This document shows positions 22,745 to 33,712 of a DNA stretch of 64,000 bases, in pieces; position 1 is the first letter of the stretch, and the number at the start of each line of letters is the position of its first letter. The translations under genes and the position numbers were made by a program. The stretch spans positions 1 to 64,000 of the forward strand of contig JAAVTG010000699.1 of NCBI GenBank assembly GCA_011947345.1. The letters are read 5' to 3'. The stretch comes from Phytophthora quininea. Taxonomy: Eukaryota; Oomycota; Peronosporomycetes; Peronosporales; Peronosporaceae. Under the pieces are notes generated by a model. That model worked only from the letters and a program-made list of their open reading frames with translations, had not been told where the DNA came from and searched no databases.

Positions 22745-25085
22745 CGGGCTTCATTTTTACTTCTTCAATCGCCTCAATAACGGAGGCACTTACGGGTCAT
22801 GTCGGTGTCCATGACGTTGAATGACAAGTTGCCGTCGGTCTACGTGGTTCTTGCTCCCGAGTTGATGAGCTTGCTCAGGTCGGTCACAACGGCGATGTAG
22901 CACTTGATAGGATGCTCGCCGTACTGCAGCTCGTAGGCTTCGTCCAGAACCACGTACAGCGCGCTGGTGATGACGTTCACCGAGATCTGTGACTCCTTCA
23001 GAAGGCTTGAGCAGCAGCAGCAGCAGCAGGCAGACGCAGCCGAGCGGCTCAAACACCCCGCACGGTCAACGGCGTTCGATAGAGAGGGTTTAACGTCATG
23101 AGACTCATGATCCCTTAGGCGATTGAGCAGCTCCGGACGAACCATGCGGCACAGCTGCAGCAGAACCACCACGCGTTGCTTAGCGAACATACACTGGGTC
23201 TCGTTATCCTCGTGCACACAGTCGTTTTCGGTCTTCGTCTTCTTGCTCACACGTGATGACAATCCATTATTGAACGGCAAGGGCTGAGCGCCAATGTTGA
23301 ATGTCACGATGACCACCGTTCGGCCAATTCACGAGAGTCCGTCAGACGACCGCCGCCTAGCGGCTGCAGCAAATGTTCAGCACCTTCGGGTGAGCCTTTT
23401 AATCTTGTCCATGAGCACCACGTTGTACGTATTGAGGCGGATAGCTCCGTTAGCAGGCAGCCGGCCTCGTAGCCCACGTACCCTGGAGGAGAACCCAGCA
23501 ACTTGCTCACGTTGTCCGCCTCCATAAACTCGTTAATGTCGATACACATCATGCGCTTGTCGTCGTAAGAGCTCGAACGCCAAAGATTTCGCCAGTTCGG
23601 TCATGCCAGCATCGGTTGGGCTGCTGAACAAAAAGCCACCAGTTGGTTGTCCCGGACGAGCTAGCCCGACACGGGATCGAAGGGCGGCATCGCAAACAGC
23701 CTTCACAGCGATGTCCTGGCCTACCACACGCTCGTGGATACGCTCCTCCAGATGCGTGAGTCGGTCGCCCACATTTGACGCCAGTCAGCACACAGGAATG
23801 CCCGTCCACCGAGCCACCACGCTGCAGATTTGTTCTTCCCGCACCACTTCTTCGGCCATCTTGTGCTCGTCTTGACGCTTCTTGGCTTGATCAGCTCCTG
23901 CAACCCGGCGCTTGACGTCGGAGATAACGTAGAACGGCAGACCGGAGAGGGTGCAAGTCTTGGTTGCGGTTGGTCTGCTCCACCTTGAGCTGCAAGCGAG
24001 GATCTCGAATTTCGTTGACACGGGCCTTCTACACTTGGTGACGAAGGATCAGCGGCTTTAACTCCTCTTGAATGTTGTTCAATCTTTTTCAAACGCTGCT
24101 TGGCTCATCGTATCCTTCTCCTTTGCCAGCGCAGTGGCCTCGACCTGAAGTTGCAGTTGGCAACGCTCCAATTCATCGATCACTAGCTGGACATAGACAT
24201 TAGCGCACGCTTCATCGATGATGTCGATTGCCTTGTCGGGCATCAAGCGCTTCTTGGTTTACCGAACAGCGAGATTGGCAGCAGCGACGATAGCCGAATC
24301 CAGGGCCTGCAAGCTGTGGTGCGACTCGCAACACTCTTTCAGCCCTCGTAGAATGGTCACGGTGTCCGTCGCTGATGGCTCCTTCATAATCTTTTGCTGG
24401 AAACGACACTCGAATGCCTTGTTCTTTTCACATGCTCCCGATATTTGCCCAGCGTCGTTTCATCGATGCATCGCAGTTCACCACGCGAAAGCAGGGTTTC
24501 AGCAGGTTGGAGGTGTCCACCGCTACCAAAGTCTGTCCGGCGCCAAAACCCAGATGCATCTCATCCATGAACAAGATGATCTTGCGTTCGCGCTACTTCA
24601 CTTCCTTCGGCACAGTGGCAAAAGCGACCAGGTCCTAGCCATACTTGTAAGTTCGTGACGTACACCGCCTCCTTGACTTGGTTCTCGTCCATCTCGTTGC
24701 TCTTGAGCAGCCCTACCACTTAGGAGTTGGTGTTCGGCTGCTGAACTTCAGCGCCCTGACCAGGTGGTCGGCGGCCAAGTGCCTGTCCTTGGTGTCCTTG
24801 CGCATGTTGTGGGTGTACGTCATCATTGCTGAGTCCACACCGATGGACTCTGGCACTGGAAAACTGTAGGAAGTCTAACCCAATGTCGTGTATCCTCCTC
24901 TTATCTGTGCCGTCAGTGTTGAACAGCGCGTATCCCACGTGCAGCAACGTCACCTGGGCGTGGTCGTGCTCTTCCGCGATGTCCTGGGCCGCGCTCAAAT
25001 ACTGTTGCCCTTGGTCTTTTTTCCGATTGACCATTCTTGACGTTTCGTCTAGAATGGTTGCACGAAGGTTGTCCAGCTTGAACAT
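22745..25085 (-). pseudogene. ClpB/Hsp104-type AAA+ disaggregase pseudogene (copy B)
   Basis: This is nearly identical to copy A with an offset of about 22.06 kb. It extends further at the C-terminus: the 22840-23316 frame reads VLDEAYELQYGEHPIKCYIAV then VVTDLSKLINSGARTT, the normal C-terminal end of ClpB. Upstream pieces match copy A: the N-domain at 24720-25085, VARWTGIPV near 23800, and second AAA+ motifs RVVGQDIAVKAV and GSPPGYVGYEAG at 23310-23770. Copies A and B differ mainly by single-base indels in homopolymers. No functional protein is possible in either. Its C-terminal end lies about 40 bp downstream of the Helitron fragment. Confidence 0.88.
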
Positions 25086-25345
25086 TTTCACAGAGGAGTT
25101 GGTGCTGCACTTGGTGAGTGCGAAATCTGCACGACCCTAAACGACGAACTGCATGTAAGTTTCCATCATAGCTCCATGTTGATAGCATAGGTACCGATAA
25201 CAAGCTCAACGCAGCCCAAGTAGAGGTTGTCTCATTGCAAAATGAATGTCTCCAATACCAAACAAATACGTTCCACGTTATGAGGCACTCACCAAGTGCA
25301 ACACCAACTCCTGTGAAAATGTCCAAGCTGGACGATCGAGAACGA
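25068..25345. repeat. Inverted repeat between diverging frames (copy B)
   Basis: This is the same structure as at 3002-3278: two arms of about 60 bp carrying ACTCACCAAGTGCA to an ATG, arranged head to head with an unrelated spacer. Confidence 0.65.
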
Positions 25346-25445
25346 GTCGTCACCGCCGCCATGACCAACCGAACTGCTCAAAAGAGCTACAGTTACGAGT
25401 ACTCCTCTTCAAATGTTCAGACTGTTCGGACCAGCCGATGCTCCG

Positions 25446-25811
25446 CTACGATAGGAGGAGTCTTTGGTCCGTGTTGCAGAAACAACCGCACGTCGGGAAG
25501 CCCATCTTGAACTCAAGACTCTGTTCAAATGCACTCCACTTCTGTCGTTGTAACATTGAGAGTGCTTCTTCTTGTAGCGTTGCCATCCTCCGATCCCTAT
25601 CTATTTTGTTTCGACGTGCCTTAAAAATGTAAATATCTAGCGGGGTTCCAGAGTTGGCTAGCTTGTTTTGATACACATCACCAGAACAACGAGAATGGTG
25701 AAGCCCAATGGTAGAATTGGACTGTGAGAGTTGGATTAGAATGGTCTTGGAGGCGCAATCGACGATTGCATTAGAGGCACATCCGACGTTTGATCCTCGG
25801 AAGCCGCGCAC
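25446..25811 (-). CDS. Unrecognised ORF 'X' (copy B)
   Basis: The copy of the 3349-3744 ORF. It is identical for most of its length and differs at the C-terminus (GFPTCGCFCNTDQ) because of a one-base difference after residue 105. It lies between the ClpB pseudogene and the PcF-like gene, as in copy A. No family recognised. Confidence 0.22.
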   Translation of the reverse strand: MRGFRGSNVGCASNAIVDCASKTILIQLSQSNSTIGLHHSRCSGDVYQNKLANSGTPLDIYIFKARRNKIDRDRRMATLQEEALSMLQRQKWSAFEQSLEFKMGFPTCGCFCNTDQRLLLS

Positions 25812-26164
25812 GAAAACTTTGCAAGATTTGTGTGCTTGACGACTTCACAAACGAGAGTCAGACTTTACTAAGCAGCATGGCATACAGAATGACGTGCGAA
25901 TACCCGCGATGGGCAATCGCTTGGAGGACACAGCAGCTTCCCCACCAAGCTGCGACGTGGAATGGCCCGTATTGAAGCAATCCGCGCGATCTGCAAGGAT
26001 TCAGTTGCGGTTCTCACTTTGAGTATGTGCTTGCGGATCATAATTACCAGCAACAGGATGCCGTCTCAACCGCAAAAACCAACTCAGTCGTTCCAACTCC
26101 CATTCTGCTTTTTACCAAGTCAATACCAGACACAGCCTCATCAATTTCCAGCTCTCCGAACGTC

Positions 26165-26374
26165 ATGAACCTCAAGACCTGCCTCGCCATCGTCACTGCC
26201 GCCGTTGTCGCCACCGTCGCCACGGCGCAGCCGTACTGCCAAGACTCGACCTGCGCCTACGTCTACTCCGACTCGAACATCAAGACCAGCAAATGCTGCG
26301 CCGCGCTAGGGGCGACTTTGGTGCGTGCTGCCGTTCGAGCTGCACCACGGGCAAACCTTGCAACTAGCTCGTGA
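26165..26374 (+). pseudogene. PcF/SCR-like secreted cysteine-rich peptide, frameshifted (copy B)
   Basis: The signal peptide and first four cysteines are as in copy A (start MNLKTCLAIVTAAV). The frame is lost after the CC pair at the same place as in copy A, so the last four cysteines are not encoded, and the ORF ends at a TGA at 26372-26374. A Tyr-Val change (CAYVYS) distinguishes it from copies A and C. Sharing of the lesion suggests A and B descend from one already broken copy. Intact family members act in the plant apoplast. Confidence 0.75.
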
Positions 26375-26875
26375 GACCTCGAGTTCTCCGTAGGCATTAT
26401 ATGCCCCGCTAATGCGAGATTTCTTTTCTTGACACACCCGTTTTATTCCCTCTGTTTGTCTGTTGTATTTTGTTGCACGATCCAAAACCTCTGGCATCAG
26501 ACACCAACGCCATCTCTTCCTCCGATAAATACGTTACAGCTACATGCAGGGCACTCGTCGCAGATGAACGCTTCGCTTTGGATTTCAGACAAACCATCCC
26601 TTCCATGCAGTTCAATTCCTGTATACCTGCTGAGTGATGTGGATTTCCAGTAGGTCAGCTACGCCATATCCTTCGTGAACAGTTCGACAGTTTTGAGCTG
26701 GAAGAAAGCCCGAATTTCTCCTAGACGACCATATTCCAGACCAAAGTGGAACGAGATACCGATCACAGGTGCGATCGACAGGCAAACACGGTAGTGGCTC
26801 GATCATTCGTGCTACCGCAGAAATTTAGCCGTGAAGAAAAACGCCGGAGATCAATGTTCGCATAAGGTTAGTCTC

Positions 26876-27690
26876 CTAAATCACGCCACTCATGAAAGTC
26901 TTTGCTTCTAGCGTTTGTCGATAGCCACGACACAATGCTTTCGGGGCTCGTTGAAGAGCGCCTCGGACAGCTTGACCAAAACTTTCGTGCTCAAATCTCG
27001 TGCATTCCAAAGTCGATGCCACTGGATACTGCCACTGTTCCCACTCGGCAGTATTCACGACGGTCTCATCGATAAATGCAACACGTTGGGTTTCACACAC
27101 TCCTGCCATCGCTTCCTCCCATCTAAATGTTGCAGCTACGTGTCGGGCATCTTGGACTTCCAGCGGCGGGCCAATCTCGAGTAGCCATCGATGCAAGACT
27201 CTGCGACTCTCAATGCTCGCTTTAACTCGACTCTTTTGCACCGGTAGAGATGTCGGGCTGCGTTCAAGCAACCGTGTTCCAGTGCAGCCTCAAGAAGACG
27301 TAAAACGCATCCGTCACATGTGTTCGCGTGGTACCGTTCCAAAGCTTCCAGCAGGCTGTAATTCACTTCACGTCGATTGTTAGGTGGCTGAAAAAGGTGT
27401 CCCACCCACGGATCGACCAGAGTGATCCACGCGAAAACGTACGTTCTGGTAAACAAGAAACAGTGGCCGGCGTCTTGATCACCTCCAGATAACCACGACC
27501 AACCGCTTCTCTGAGGGAAGTGTCGTGTAGCTGGCAAATGTTATTGTCATATACGAAGCAAACGACGTCGAAGTGGCCGCGCCAGGCAGCGCTCCAAACG
27601 CGTCGTACAAGCAGGACAGTTTTGCATCGTTGTACAAATAGTCAACGACATCAAACTGGCCATTAAGCACGGCATGATCCATATTGTTAA
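26876..27690 (-). pseudogene. Ankyrin-type gene, C-terminal part (copy B, downstream of LINE insertion)
   Basis: Frames include the C-terminal module (HRWLLEIGPPLEVQDAR to the TFMSGVI end), then LLEALERYHANTCDGCVLRLLEAALEHGCLNAA (27300 region) and MDHAVLNGQFDVVDYLYN (27640-27680), all on the minus strand and joined only by frameshifts. The gene is cut at 27690 by the LINE and resumes at 29391. It matches copy C 31932-32746 almost exactly. Confidence 0.7.
27675..27690. repeat. LINE target-site duplication, left copy
   Basis: TGATCCATATTGTTAA occurs here and again at 29375-29390, flanking the LINE. The unoccupied paralogous site at 32731-32746 has it once. Confidence 0.92.
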
Positions 27691-29374
27691 GAAGAAGAAA
27701 TTTAAGTTGGTTAACCAGTCGGATAAACCGTTTTTCTAGCTACGATCGCATACTACTTAGTCGTTCTGCTACTTAGTTTCGTGGAATCCAAACGTGACTT
27801 GCTGGTGGCGTGTTTCGCGGCGCCAGTGGGTCAAAGCCTAACTTCTCCAGAACAGAGGTTACAATTTTGTCGTCAATCCCAAGCTCCGCTGAATGGTGAT
27901 GGATGAACAGACAGTGTCGTCGAAAAGAGGACGTCACATTTTGGACGCTTGGTACTTCAGCTGTAGTTTCACGGAATAGTATGTCGTTTCTCAACCTCCA
28001 CGTAGCATGGAACGCGATCGCAGTGTGGACTCGCCACAGTAGCAGGACCACCTTTTGGTTCTGCCTCCACTCCCTATTCAGGTCTCGTGGTTTAGGAACA
28101 ATTAGCAATCGCCAATCCAACTCCGTCGCGAAAGCCTTATGCCATGGGGACCACAATGGGGCCCACATTTGCGTCAGAGCTGGGCACGAGAAGAAACAGT
28201 GCTCTACTGTTTCTATCGCGGCACATCATCGTCTCACACACTTGAATCGTAGGATTTAACGACTTGAGGGAGAACAACCTTGATCCGATAATGAGGTCTC
28301 CAAAGAACATTCTCAGCATCACATCGTGGACAACAGGAACAAGAAACTGGCGGAGGGCTAGTATCTGTTGAAACGTAGTATGGATCTGTTGTTGCGGACA
28401 GCCAAGCACTTTCATGGGGTGTGGTTGCACGCATCTATCAGGCCGCAACAGTTTGTCCCAGTCTTGGGATTTTAGATTTGGGAAGAAACGAGATGTTTTT
28501 CCGACTGTCAGTCCAAATGTCGGCGGCATTGCACCTCGCGTTGCCATGCTTATTCCACCTGTCTCTGGGTGTGGCAATACCCGTTCAAATACCTGGGTTA
28601 GCTGTCGATAAAGCTGGGTGATATCCGTCAGTGCAATCCTGGACCCCAGAATTGGACGTAGCTCGGTAGACCCCCTGAAAAACACCATGAGCGTTGGCCA
28701 TCGATGGGAAGTATCTAGAGAGTCTGCTATACACCATTTGCCTTTTGAAGCAAGCTCTTTACAGAGGCACCGGAACTTGACAGGTCCTGTACCCAGTGGT
28801 GTGCGATGAGCATCTTGTCTGCGCCACACTTGGAAATTTGTCGATGCATTCCACCATATTGGGCTGAATAACGAGTGTTGGAGTGTCTTCATTCTAGTGT
28901 ATCGTAATGAGTACTTGCTTGGCCATTTTACGCGTCTCCAATCTTGCAGTAGTTTACGCCACCATAACGGGAGCATTGCTGCTTTCCATCCAGGAGGTTC
29001 AGGTGGATTTTGTAGCAAAAACTCTCCCGACCACGGACGTACAAATTCCCCATATCGGTGTCGTAGTAATTCTGCTATGGGTCTATACCACACTGTTTCG
29101 TCGTTTTCATTATGACAAGCGAGGACTTTGACAAATTTTTGAAGGAAGAGAAAACGTTGTCTCCGGATGCAGGACATAATCACTGGTGCCCAATTCCATC
29201 GTCTTGCCGTGCTTGTATGGCAAATGAAGTGGGGACGATGTTAATACCTCCACGACTAGCTCCAACCCGGTTGTAGAGTATGAACGTTTTTACAGCGCTT
29301 TGCCACCGTTTGATAAACCTCGTGGGAATGACAGTCGTCGTCGTAAAGTACCATATCGTCGACAGTACAATAGG
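27691..29374 (-). mobile_element. 5'-truncated LINE (non-LTR retrotransposon) insertion
   Basis: A 1684-bp insertion interrupts the copy B ankyrin gene. On its minus strand it encodes the C-terminal part of a LINE ORF2 downstream of the RT: a long frame at 28137-29183 (LLRPDRCVQPHPM, GDLIIGSRLFSLK), then after a frameshift the zinc-binding zf-RVT region (ETVEHCFFSCPALTQMWAPLW) and a C-terminal WRLRNDILF segment ending at 27773. The RT and endonuclease domains are missing, as expected from 5' truncation. The 3' end carries a short TTC tail instead of poly(A). Flanking 16-bp direct repeats and the empty site in copy C prove insertion by target-primed reverse transcription. An internal stop makes it dead. 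Confidence 0.93.
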
Positions 29375-29390
29375 TGATCCATATTGTTAA
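29375..29390. repeat. LINE target-site duplication, right copy
   Basis: The second TGATCCATATTGTTAA, directly continuous with ankyrin-gene sequence (TATCGCACCTCC) identical to copy C. Confidence 0.92.
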
Positions 29391-29890
29391 TATCGCACCT
29401 CCATCGGTATGTGCTCAGCCTCGTTACCACAGCTTAAGTGGCCAGCAGCGGCAGAATCATTAACCGCGAGAGTCGTGCAGCCTTCGAATCGGTTGGCGGG
29501 CAACCACTGCACTACATCCAGATGCCCCCACTAGCAGCGCCGTCAATGGCGTGTGTTGAGCAGCCTTCTGTGCGGTGTTCGTGCAGCCACTTCACCACAT
29601 TTGGATGTCCATTAGACGCAGCAAGATCCATCACTTCGGGTGTAAAAAGTTCCCATAGTGTTCGCGAAACCACACGATCGTGGCCAGGTCTCCTCTTTCA
29701 GCGGCGTAACTGGGGCCACATATTGTAGTATTATAAACCACGTTCAAACAGCCATCGCGAAATATCGAAATGCCCTCCTTGCGCTGTGCCGTCAATCGAT
29801 ATCGATGTTCAACTTGCGGGGTGTTGTCGAGGAGCCACTCAAGGACAAGAAGATGCCCATGGTCAGTTGCAAAATAAATTGCAGCTTCAA

Positions 29891-29960
29891 GTGCTGAGTG
29901 TTGAGTGCTGAGTGCTGAGTGCTGAGTGTTGAGTGCTAAGTGCTGAGTGCTGAGTGTTAA
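29891..29960. repeat. Ten-unit 7-bp minisatellite inside ankyrin frame (copy B)
   Basis: Ten units of GTGCTGA, with GTGTTGA, GTGCTAA and GTGTTAA variants. On the minus strand any frame reads as repeating T-Q-H-S-A-L-S. The units are absent from copy A, where the region is deleted. Confidence 0.93.
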
Positions 29961-30331
29961 CAGGAAAATGTTCATTCAGCCATCGCACAATTTCCAAGTG
30001 CCCATTCTTCGCCGCCGAAGACATGGTGTCCTCCGTAATGTCGGCAGTTTGATTGTCATAACGCCACTGTAGCATTTCCAAGTCGCCGTTCTGTGCTGCG
30101 ATACTCAGCATATACTCACCAGCAGAAGAAAGTCCTCGGGAATACAGCCACTTCGCGACTTTAAGGTGTCTACACCGCACAGCTTCGTCGATCGCTTCAT
30201 TGAAATCGACTTTCCACGGATCACACGATCGAGCCGTTCAGTCACCAACCACTCGAGTACATGCAGAGGGCCTCCTCTGACTGTTGCTTTCACCGCATCC
30301 ATCCAGTAGGCACAGCACGCAAGAAAAAGCT

Positions 30332-30357
30332 CGAGGATGCCAATCGAGGATGCCAAT
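30332..30357. repeat. 13-bp tandem repeat, 2 units (copy B)
   Basis: CGAGGATGCCAAT twice; three copies are present at 5614-5652. Confidence 0.85.
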
Positions 30358-30658
30358 CGAGGCTCCTCGTTCCCATGCCGCAGTGAATACGCACTGGGGT
30401 AGAAATTCGTCCAGGTATCTATCTATCTATCGACGAGGAACTCCACGTGCAGCAGCAATTTACTCAGACATTCTTGACAGTCGAAGCGAGTGGCATCTAG
30501 CGGGGCCGTCAAGTTCTCCGAAGTTGGTTTGCTTGTTTGATATACATTTCTTGTGGAGCTCGATGGGTTGGATTACAATGATCTCGGCCATGTTGTTGAA
30601 CCGTAGATAGGTTATGCTTCGTCTTGGAGGCGCAAACAGCACATCCGACGTTTGGTAG

Positions 30659-30937
30659 TGTGACGTTTGCGCGCTAATGCAAATTGCGAACTGAGTTGTT
30701 TAGATGCTAGTCTAGCAATACTCCCTCGGGCTAGCCCTGTGGCAGCGCCCGAGGTCTTCGCTCCGCCACCCGTTGGCGGAGATTATGAAGACGGCGCGAT
30801 GACGCGGCGCTGATTATGTAGATCCCGTATTGGCCGTCGTTGATGATGTAGCTGCTGTTGTTGACGCGGTGCTCATGTTGGTGTCGTCACTAGTGTCGGG
30901 CAGGCGGCGACAGCGTCGTCGTCTGGGATACTCCACA
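30659..30937. mobile_element. Possible solo LTR or small insertion in copy C
   Basis: Relative to copies A and B (ACATCCGACGTTTGATCC, about 3725 and 25795), copy C has an extra segment here that begins TGTGACG and ends CTCCACA, giving TG...CA termini with a 4-bp inverted match. It contains two strong hairpins: CCTCGGGC pairs with GCCCGAGG, and CTCCGCCA pairs with TGGCGGAG. A clean target duplication is not seen (GGTAG before, GGAAG after). A solo LTR of about 279 bp or a small non-autonomous element both fit. Confidence 0.45.
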
Positions 30938-31333
30938 GGAAGCAGCGCACGAAAACTTTAAAGGAATTGTGCGCTCAACGACTTCACAAATGAGTGACCC
31001 TAGACGTTACCAACAGTAAGCAGCAGTATTGTACAAATGACGCACGAATACCCGCGATGGGCGATCGCTTGGAGGACACAGCAGCTTCACCGCCAAGCTG
31101 CGACGTGAAATGGCCCGTGTTGAAGCAATCCGTGCGATCTGCAAGGATTCAGTTGCGGTTCTCAACACAGTGCTCTTTCACTTTGAGTATGTGCTTGCGG
31201 TCATAATTACCAGCAACAGGATGCCGTCTCAACCGCAAAAACCAACTCAGTCGTTCCAACAACTCCCATTCTGCTTTTTGCCAAGCCAAGCACACCAGAA
31301 CCAACCCGACCAACGTCTAGCTCTCCGAACGTC

Positions 31334-31537
31334 ATGAACCTCAAGACTTGCCTCGCCGTCGTCACTGCCGCCGTTGTCGCTACCGTCGCCACCGCGCAGC
31401 CGTACTGCCAAGACTCGACTTGCGCCTACATCTACTCCGACTCGAACATCAGGATCAGCAAATGCTGTGCGTTGAAAGGGGACAACTTTGCTTCGTGCTG
31501 CTATGAGAGCTGCACCACGGGCAAACCTTGCAATTAG
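31334..31537 (+). CDS. PcF/SCR-like secreted cysteine-rich peptide (copy C, intact)
   Basis: An intact 67-residue precursor. Residues 1-21 form a signal peptide (MNLKTCLAVVTAAVVATVATA) with an A-x-A cleavage site. The mature peptide of about 46 residues starts QPYCQ and has eight cysteines in the spacing C, C, CC, CC, C, C, with GDNF between the two CC pairs. This pattern matches the PcF/SCR family of small secreted oomycete proteins, which fold through disulfide bridges and act in the plant apoplast; some members are phytotoxic. It is the only intact copy of three in the window. The upstream region is shared with copies A and B except for a short insertion near 31165. Expression and activity cannot be judged from sequence. 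Confidence 0.8.
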   Translation: MNLKTCLAVVTAAVVATVATAQPYCQDSTCAYIYSDSNIRISKCCALKGDNFASCCYESCTTGKPCN

Positions 31538-32730
31538 ATCGTGAGACCTCGAGTTCTCCGTAGGCATTTTATGCTCTGCTAATGCGAGATTTCTTTCTCC
31601 TTGAGGTATCCATTTTATTCCGTCATTGTTCTGTGTCAACTCCAAGCCTGTTCGAAACGGCAACTTCTTAATTCAGAGATAATAATTCGAGTGGACTAAT
31701 CAAATCAAGATGAATACCCCTGGTGAGGAAGGTTCAAATTCGACAGTTTTGAGCTGGAAGAAAGCCCGAATTTCTCCTAGACGACCATATTCCAGACCAA
31801 AGTGGAACGAGATACCGATCACAGGTGCGATCGACAGGCAAACACGGTAGTGGCTCGATCATTCGTGCTACCGCAGAAATTTAGCCGTGAAGAAAAACGC
31901 CGGAGATCAATGTTCGCATAAGGTTAGTCTCCTAAATCACGCCACTCATGAAAGTCTTTGCTTCTAGCGTTTGTCGATAGCCACGACACAATGCTTTCGG
32001 GGCTCGTTGAAGAGCGCCTCGGACAGCTTGACCAAAACTTTCGTGCTCAAATCTCGTGCATTCCAAAGTCGATGCCACTGGATACTGCCACTGTTCCCAC
32101 TCGGCAGTATTCACGACGGTCTCATCGATAAATGCAACACGTTGGGTTTCACACACTCCTGCCATCGCTTCCTCCCATCTAAATGTTGCAGCTACGTGTC
32201 GGGCATCTTGGACTTCCAGCGGCGGGCCAATCTCGAGTAGCCATCGATGCAAGACTCTGCGACTCTCAATGCTCGCTTTAACTCGACTCTTTTGCACCGG
32301 TAGAAATGTCGGGCTGCGTTCAAGCAACCGTGTCCCAGTGCAGCCTCGAGAAGACGTAAAACGCATCCGTCACATGTGTTCGCGTGGTACCGTTCCAAAG
32401 CTTCCAGCAGGCTGTAATTCACTTCACGTCGATTGTAAGGTGGCTGAAAAAGGTGTCCCACCCACGGATCGACCAGAGTGATCCACGCGAAAACGTACGT
32501 TCTGGTAAACAAGAAACAGTGGCCGGCGTCTTGATCACCTCCAGATAACCACGACCAACCGCTTCTCTGAGGGAAGTGTCGTGTAGCTGGCAAATGTTAT
32601 TGTCATATACGAAGCAAACGACGTCGAAGTGGCCGCGCCAGGCAGCGCTCCAAACGCGTCGTACAAGCAGGACAGTTTTGCATCGTTGTACAAATAGTCA
32701 ACGACATCAAACTGGCCATTAAGCACGGCA

Positions 32731-32746
32731 TGATCCATATTGTTAA
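32731..32746. other. Unoccupied LINE target site
   Basis: A single TGATCCATATTGTTAA in uninterrupted ankyrin sequence. It is the empty-site control for the insertion in copy B. Confidence 0.92.
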
Positions 32747-33245
32747 TATCGCACCTCCATCGGTATGTGCTCAGCCTCGTTACCACAGCTTAAGTGGCCA
32801 GCAGCGGCAGAATCATTAACCGCGAGAGTCGTGCAGCCTTCGAATCGGTTGGCGGGCAACCACTGCACTACATCCAGATGCCCCCACTAGCAGCGCCGTC
32901 AATGGCGTGTGTTGAGCAGCCTTCTGTGCGGTGTTCGTGCAGCCACTTCACCACATTTGGATGTCCATTAGACGCAGCAAGATCCATCACTTCGGGTGTA
33001 AAAGTTCCCATAGTGTTCGCGAAACCACACGATCGTGGCCAGGTCTCCTCTTTCAGCGGCGTAACTGGGGCCACATATTGTAGTATTATAAACCACGTTC
33101 AAACAGCCATCGCGAAATATCGAAATGCCCTCCTTGCGCTGTGCCGTCAATCGATATCGATGTTCAACTTGCGGGGTGTTGTCGAGGAGCCACTCAAGGA
33201 CAAGAAGATGCCCATGGTCAGTTGCAAAATAAATTGCAGCTTCAA

Positions 33246-33315
33246 GTGCTGAGTGTTGAGTGCTGAGTGCTGAGTGCTGAGTGTTGAGTGCTAAGTGCTG
33301 AGTGCTGAGTGTTAA
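33246..33315. repeat. Ten-unit 7-bp minisatellite inside ankyrin frame (copy C)
   Basis: The same ten units with the same variant order as 29891-29960, so the expansion happened before the B/C duplication and has not changed since. Confidence 0.93.
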
Positions 33316-33686
33316 CAGGAAAATGTTCATTCAGCCATCGCACAATTTCCAAGTGCCCATTCTTCGCCGCCGAAGACATGGTGTCCTCCGTAATGTCGGC
33401 AGTTTGATTGTCATAACGCCACTGTAGCATTTCCAAGTCGCCGTTCTGTGCTGCGATACTCAGCATATACTCACCAGCAGAAGAAAGTCCTCGGGAATAC
33501 AGCCACTTCGCGACTTTAAGGTGTCTACACCGCACAGCTTCGTCGATCGCTTCATTGAAATCGACTTTCCACGGATCACACGATCGAGCCGTTCAGTCAC
33601 CAACCACTCGAGTACATGCAGAGGGCCTCCTCTGACTGTTGCTTTCACCGCATCCATCCAGTAGGCACAGCACGCAAGAAAAAGCT

Positions 33687-33712
33687 CGAGGATGCCAATC
33701 GAGGATGCCAAT
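33687..33712. repeat. 13-bp tandem repeat, 2 units (copy C)
   Basis: CGAGGATGCCAAT twice, as in copy B. Confidence 0.85.

Larger units (their letters stand above)
29391..30440 (-). pseudogene. Ankyrin-type gene, N-terminal/repeat part (copy B, upstream of LINE)
   Basis: Minus-strand pieces show RGGPLHVLEWLVTERL (30250), RRHLKVAKWLYSRGLSS and AKNGHLEIVRWLNEHFP (29970-30170), then after a 70-bp minisatellite FATDHGHLLVLEWLLDN (29830-29880), a frame break near 29640, and the start of the segment shared with 27690. The ankyrin cores are typical of oomycete solenoid proteins. The minisatellite puts the two halves out of frame. Copy C 32747-33790 is nearly identical. Confidence 0.72.

Noticed and set aside
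22707..22745. Helitron 3' terminus
   Set aside because: No hairpin followed by CTRR was found before the ClpB pseudogene begins, so I do not claim an element end here.
29891..29960. Possible CRISPR-like or telomere-like repeat
   Set aside because: The 7-bp units are contiguous without spacers and lie inside a gene. This is a minisatellite, not a CRISPR array or telomere.
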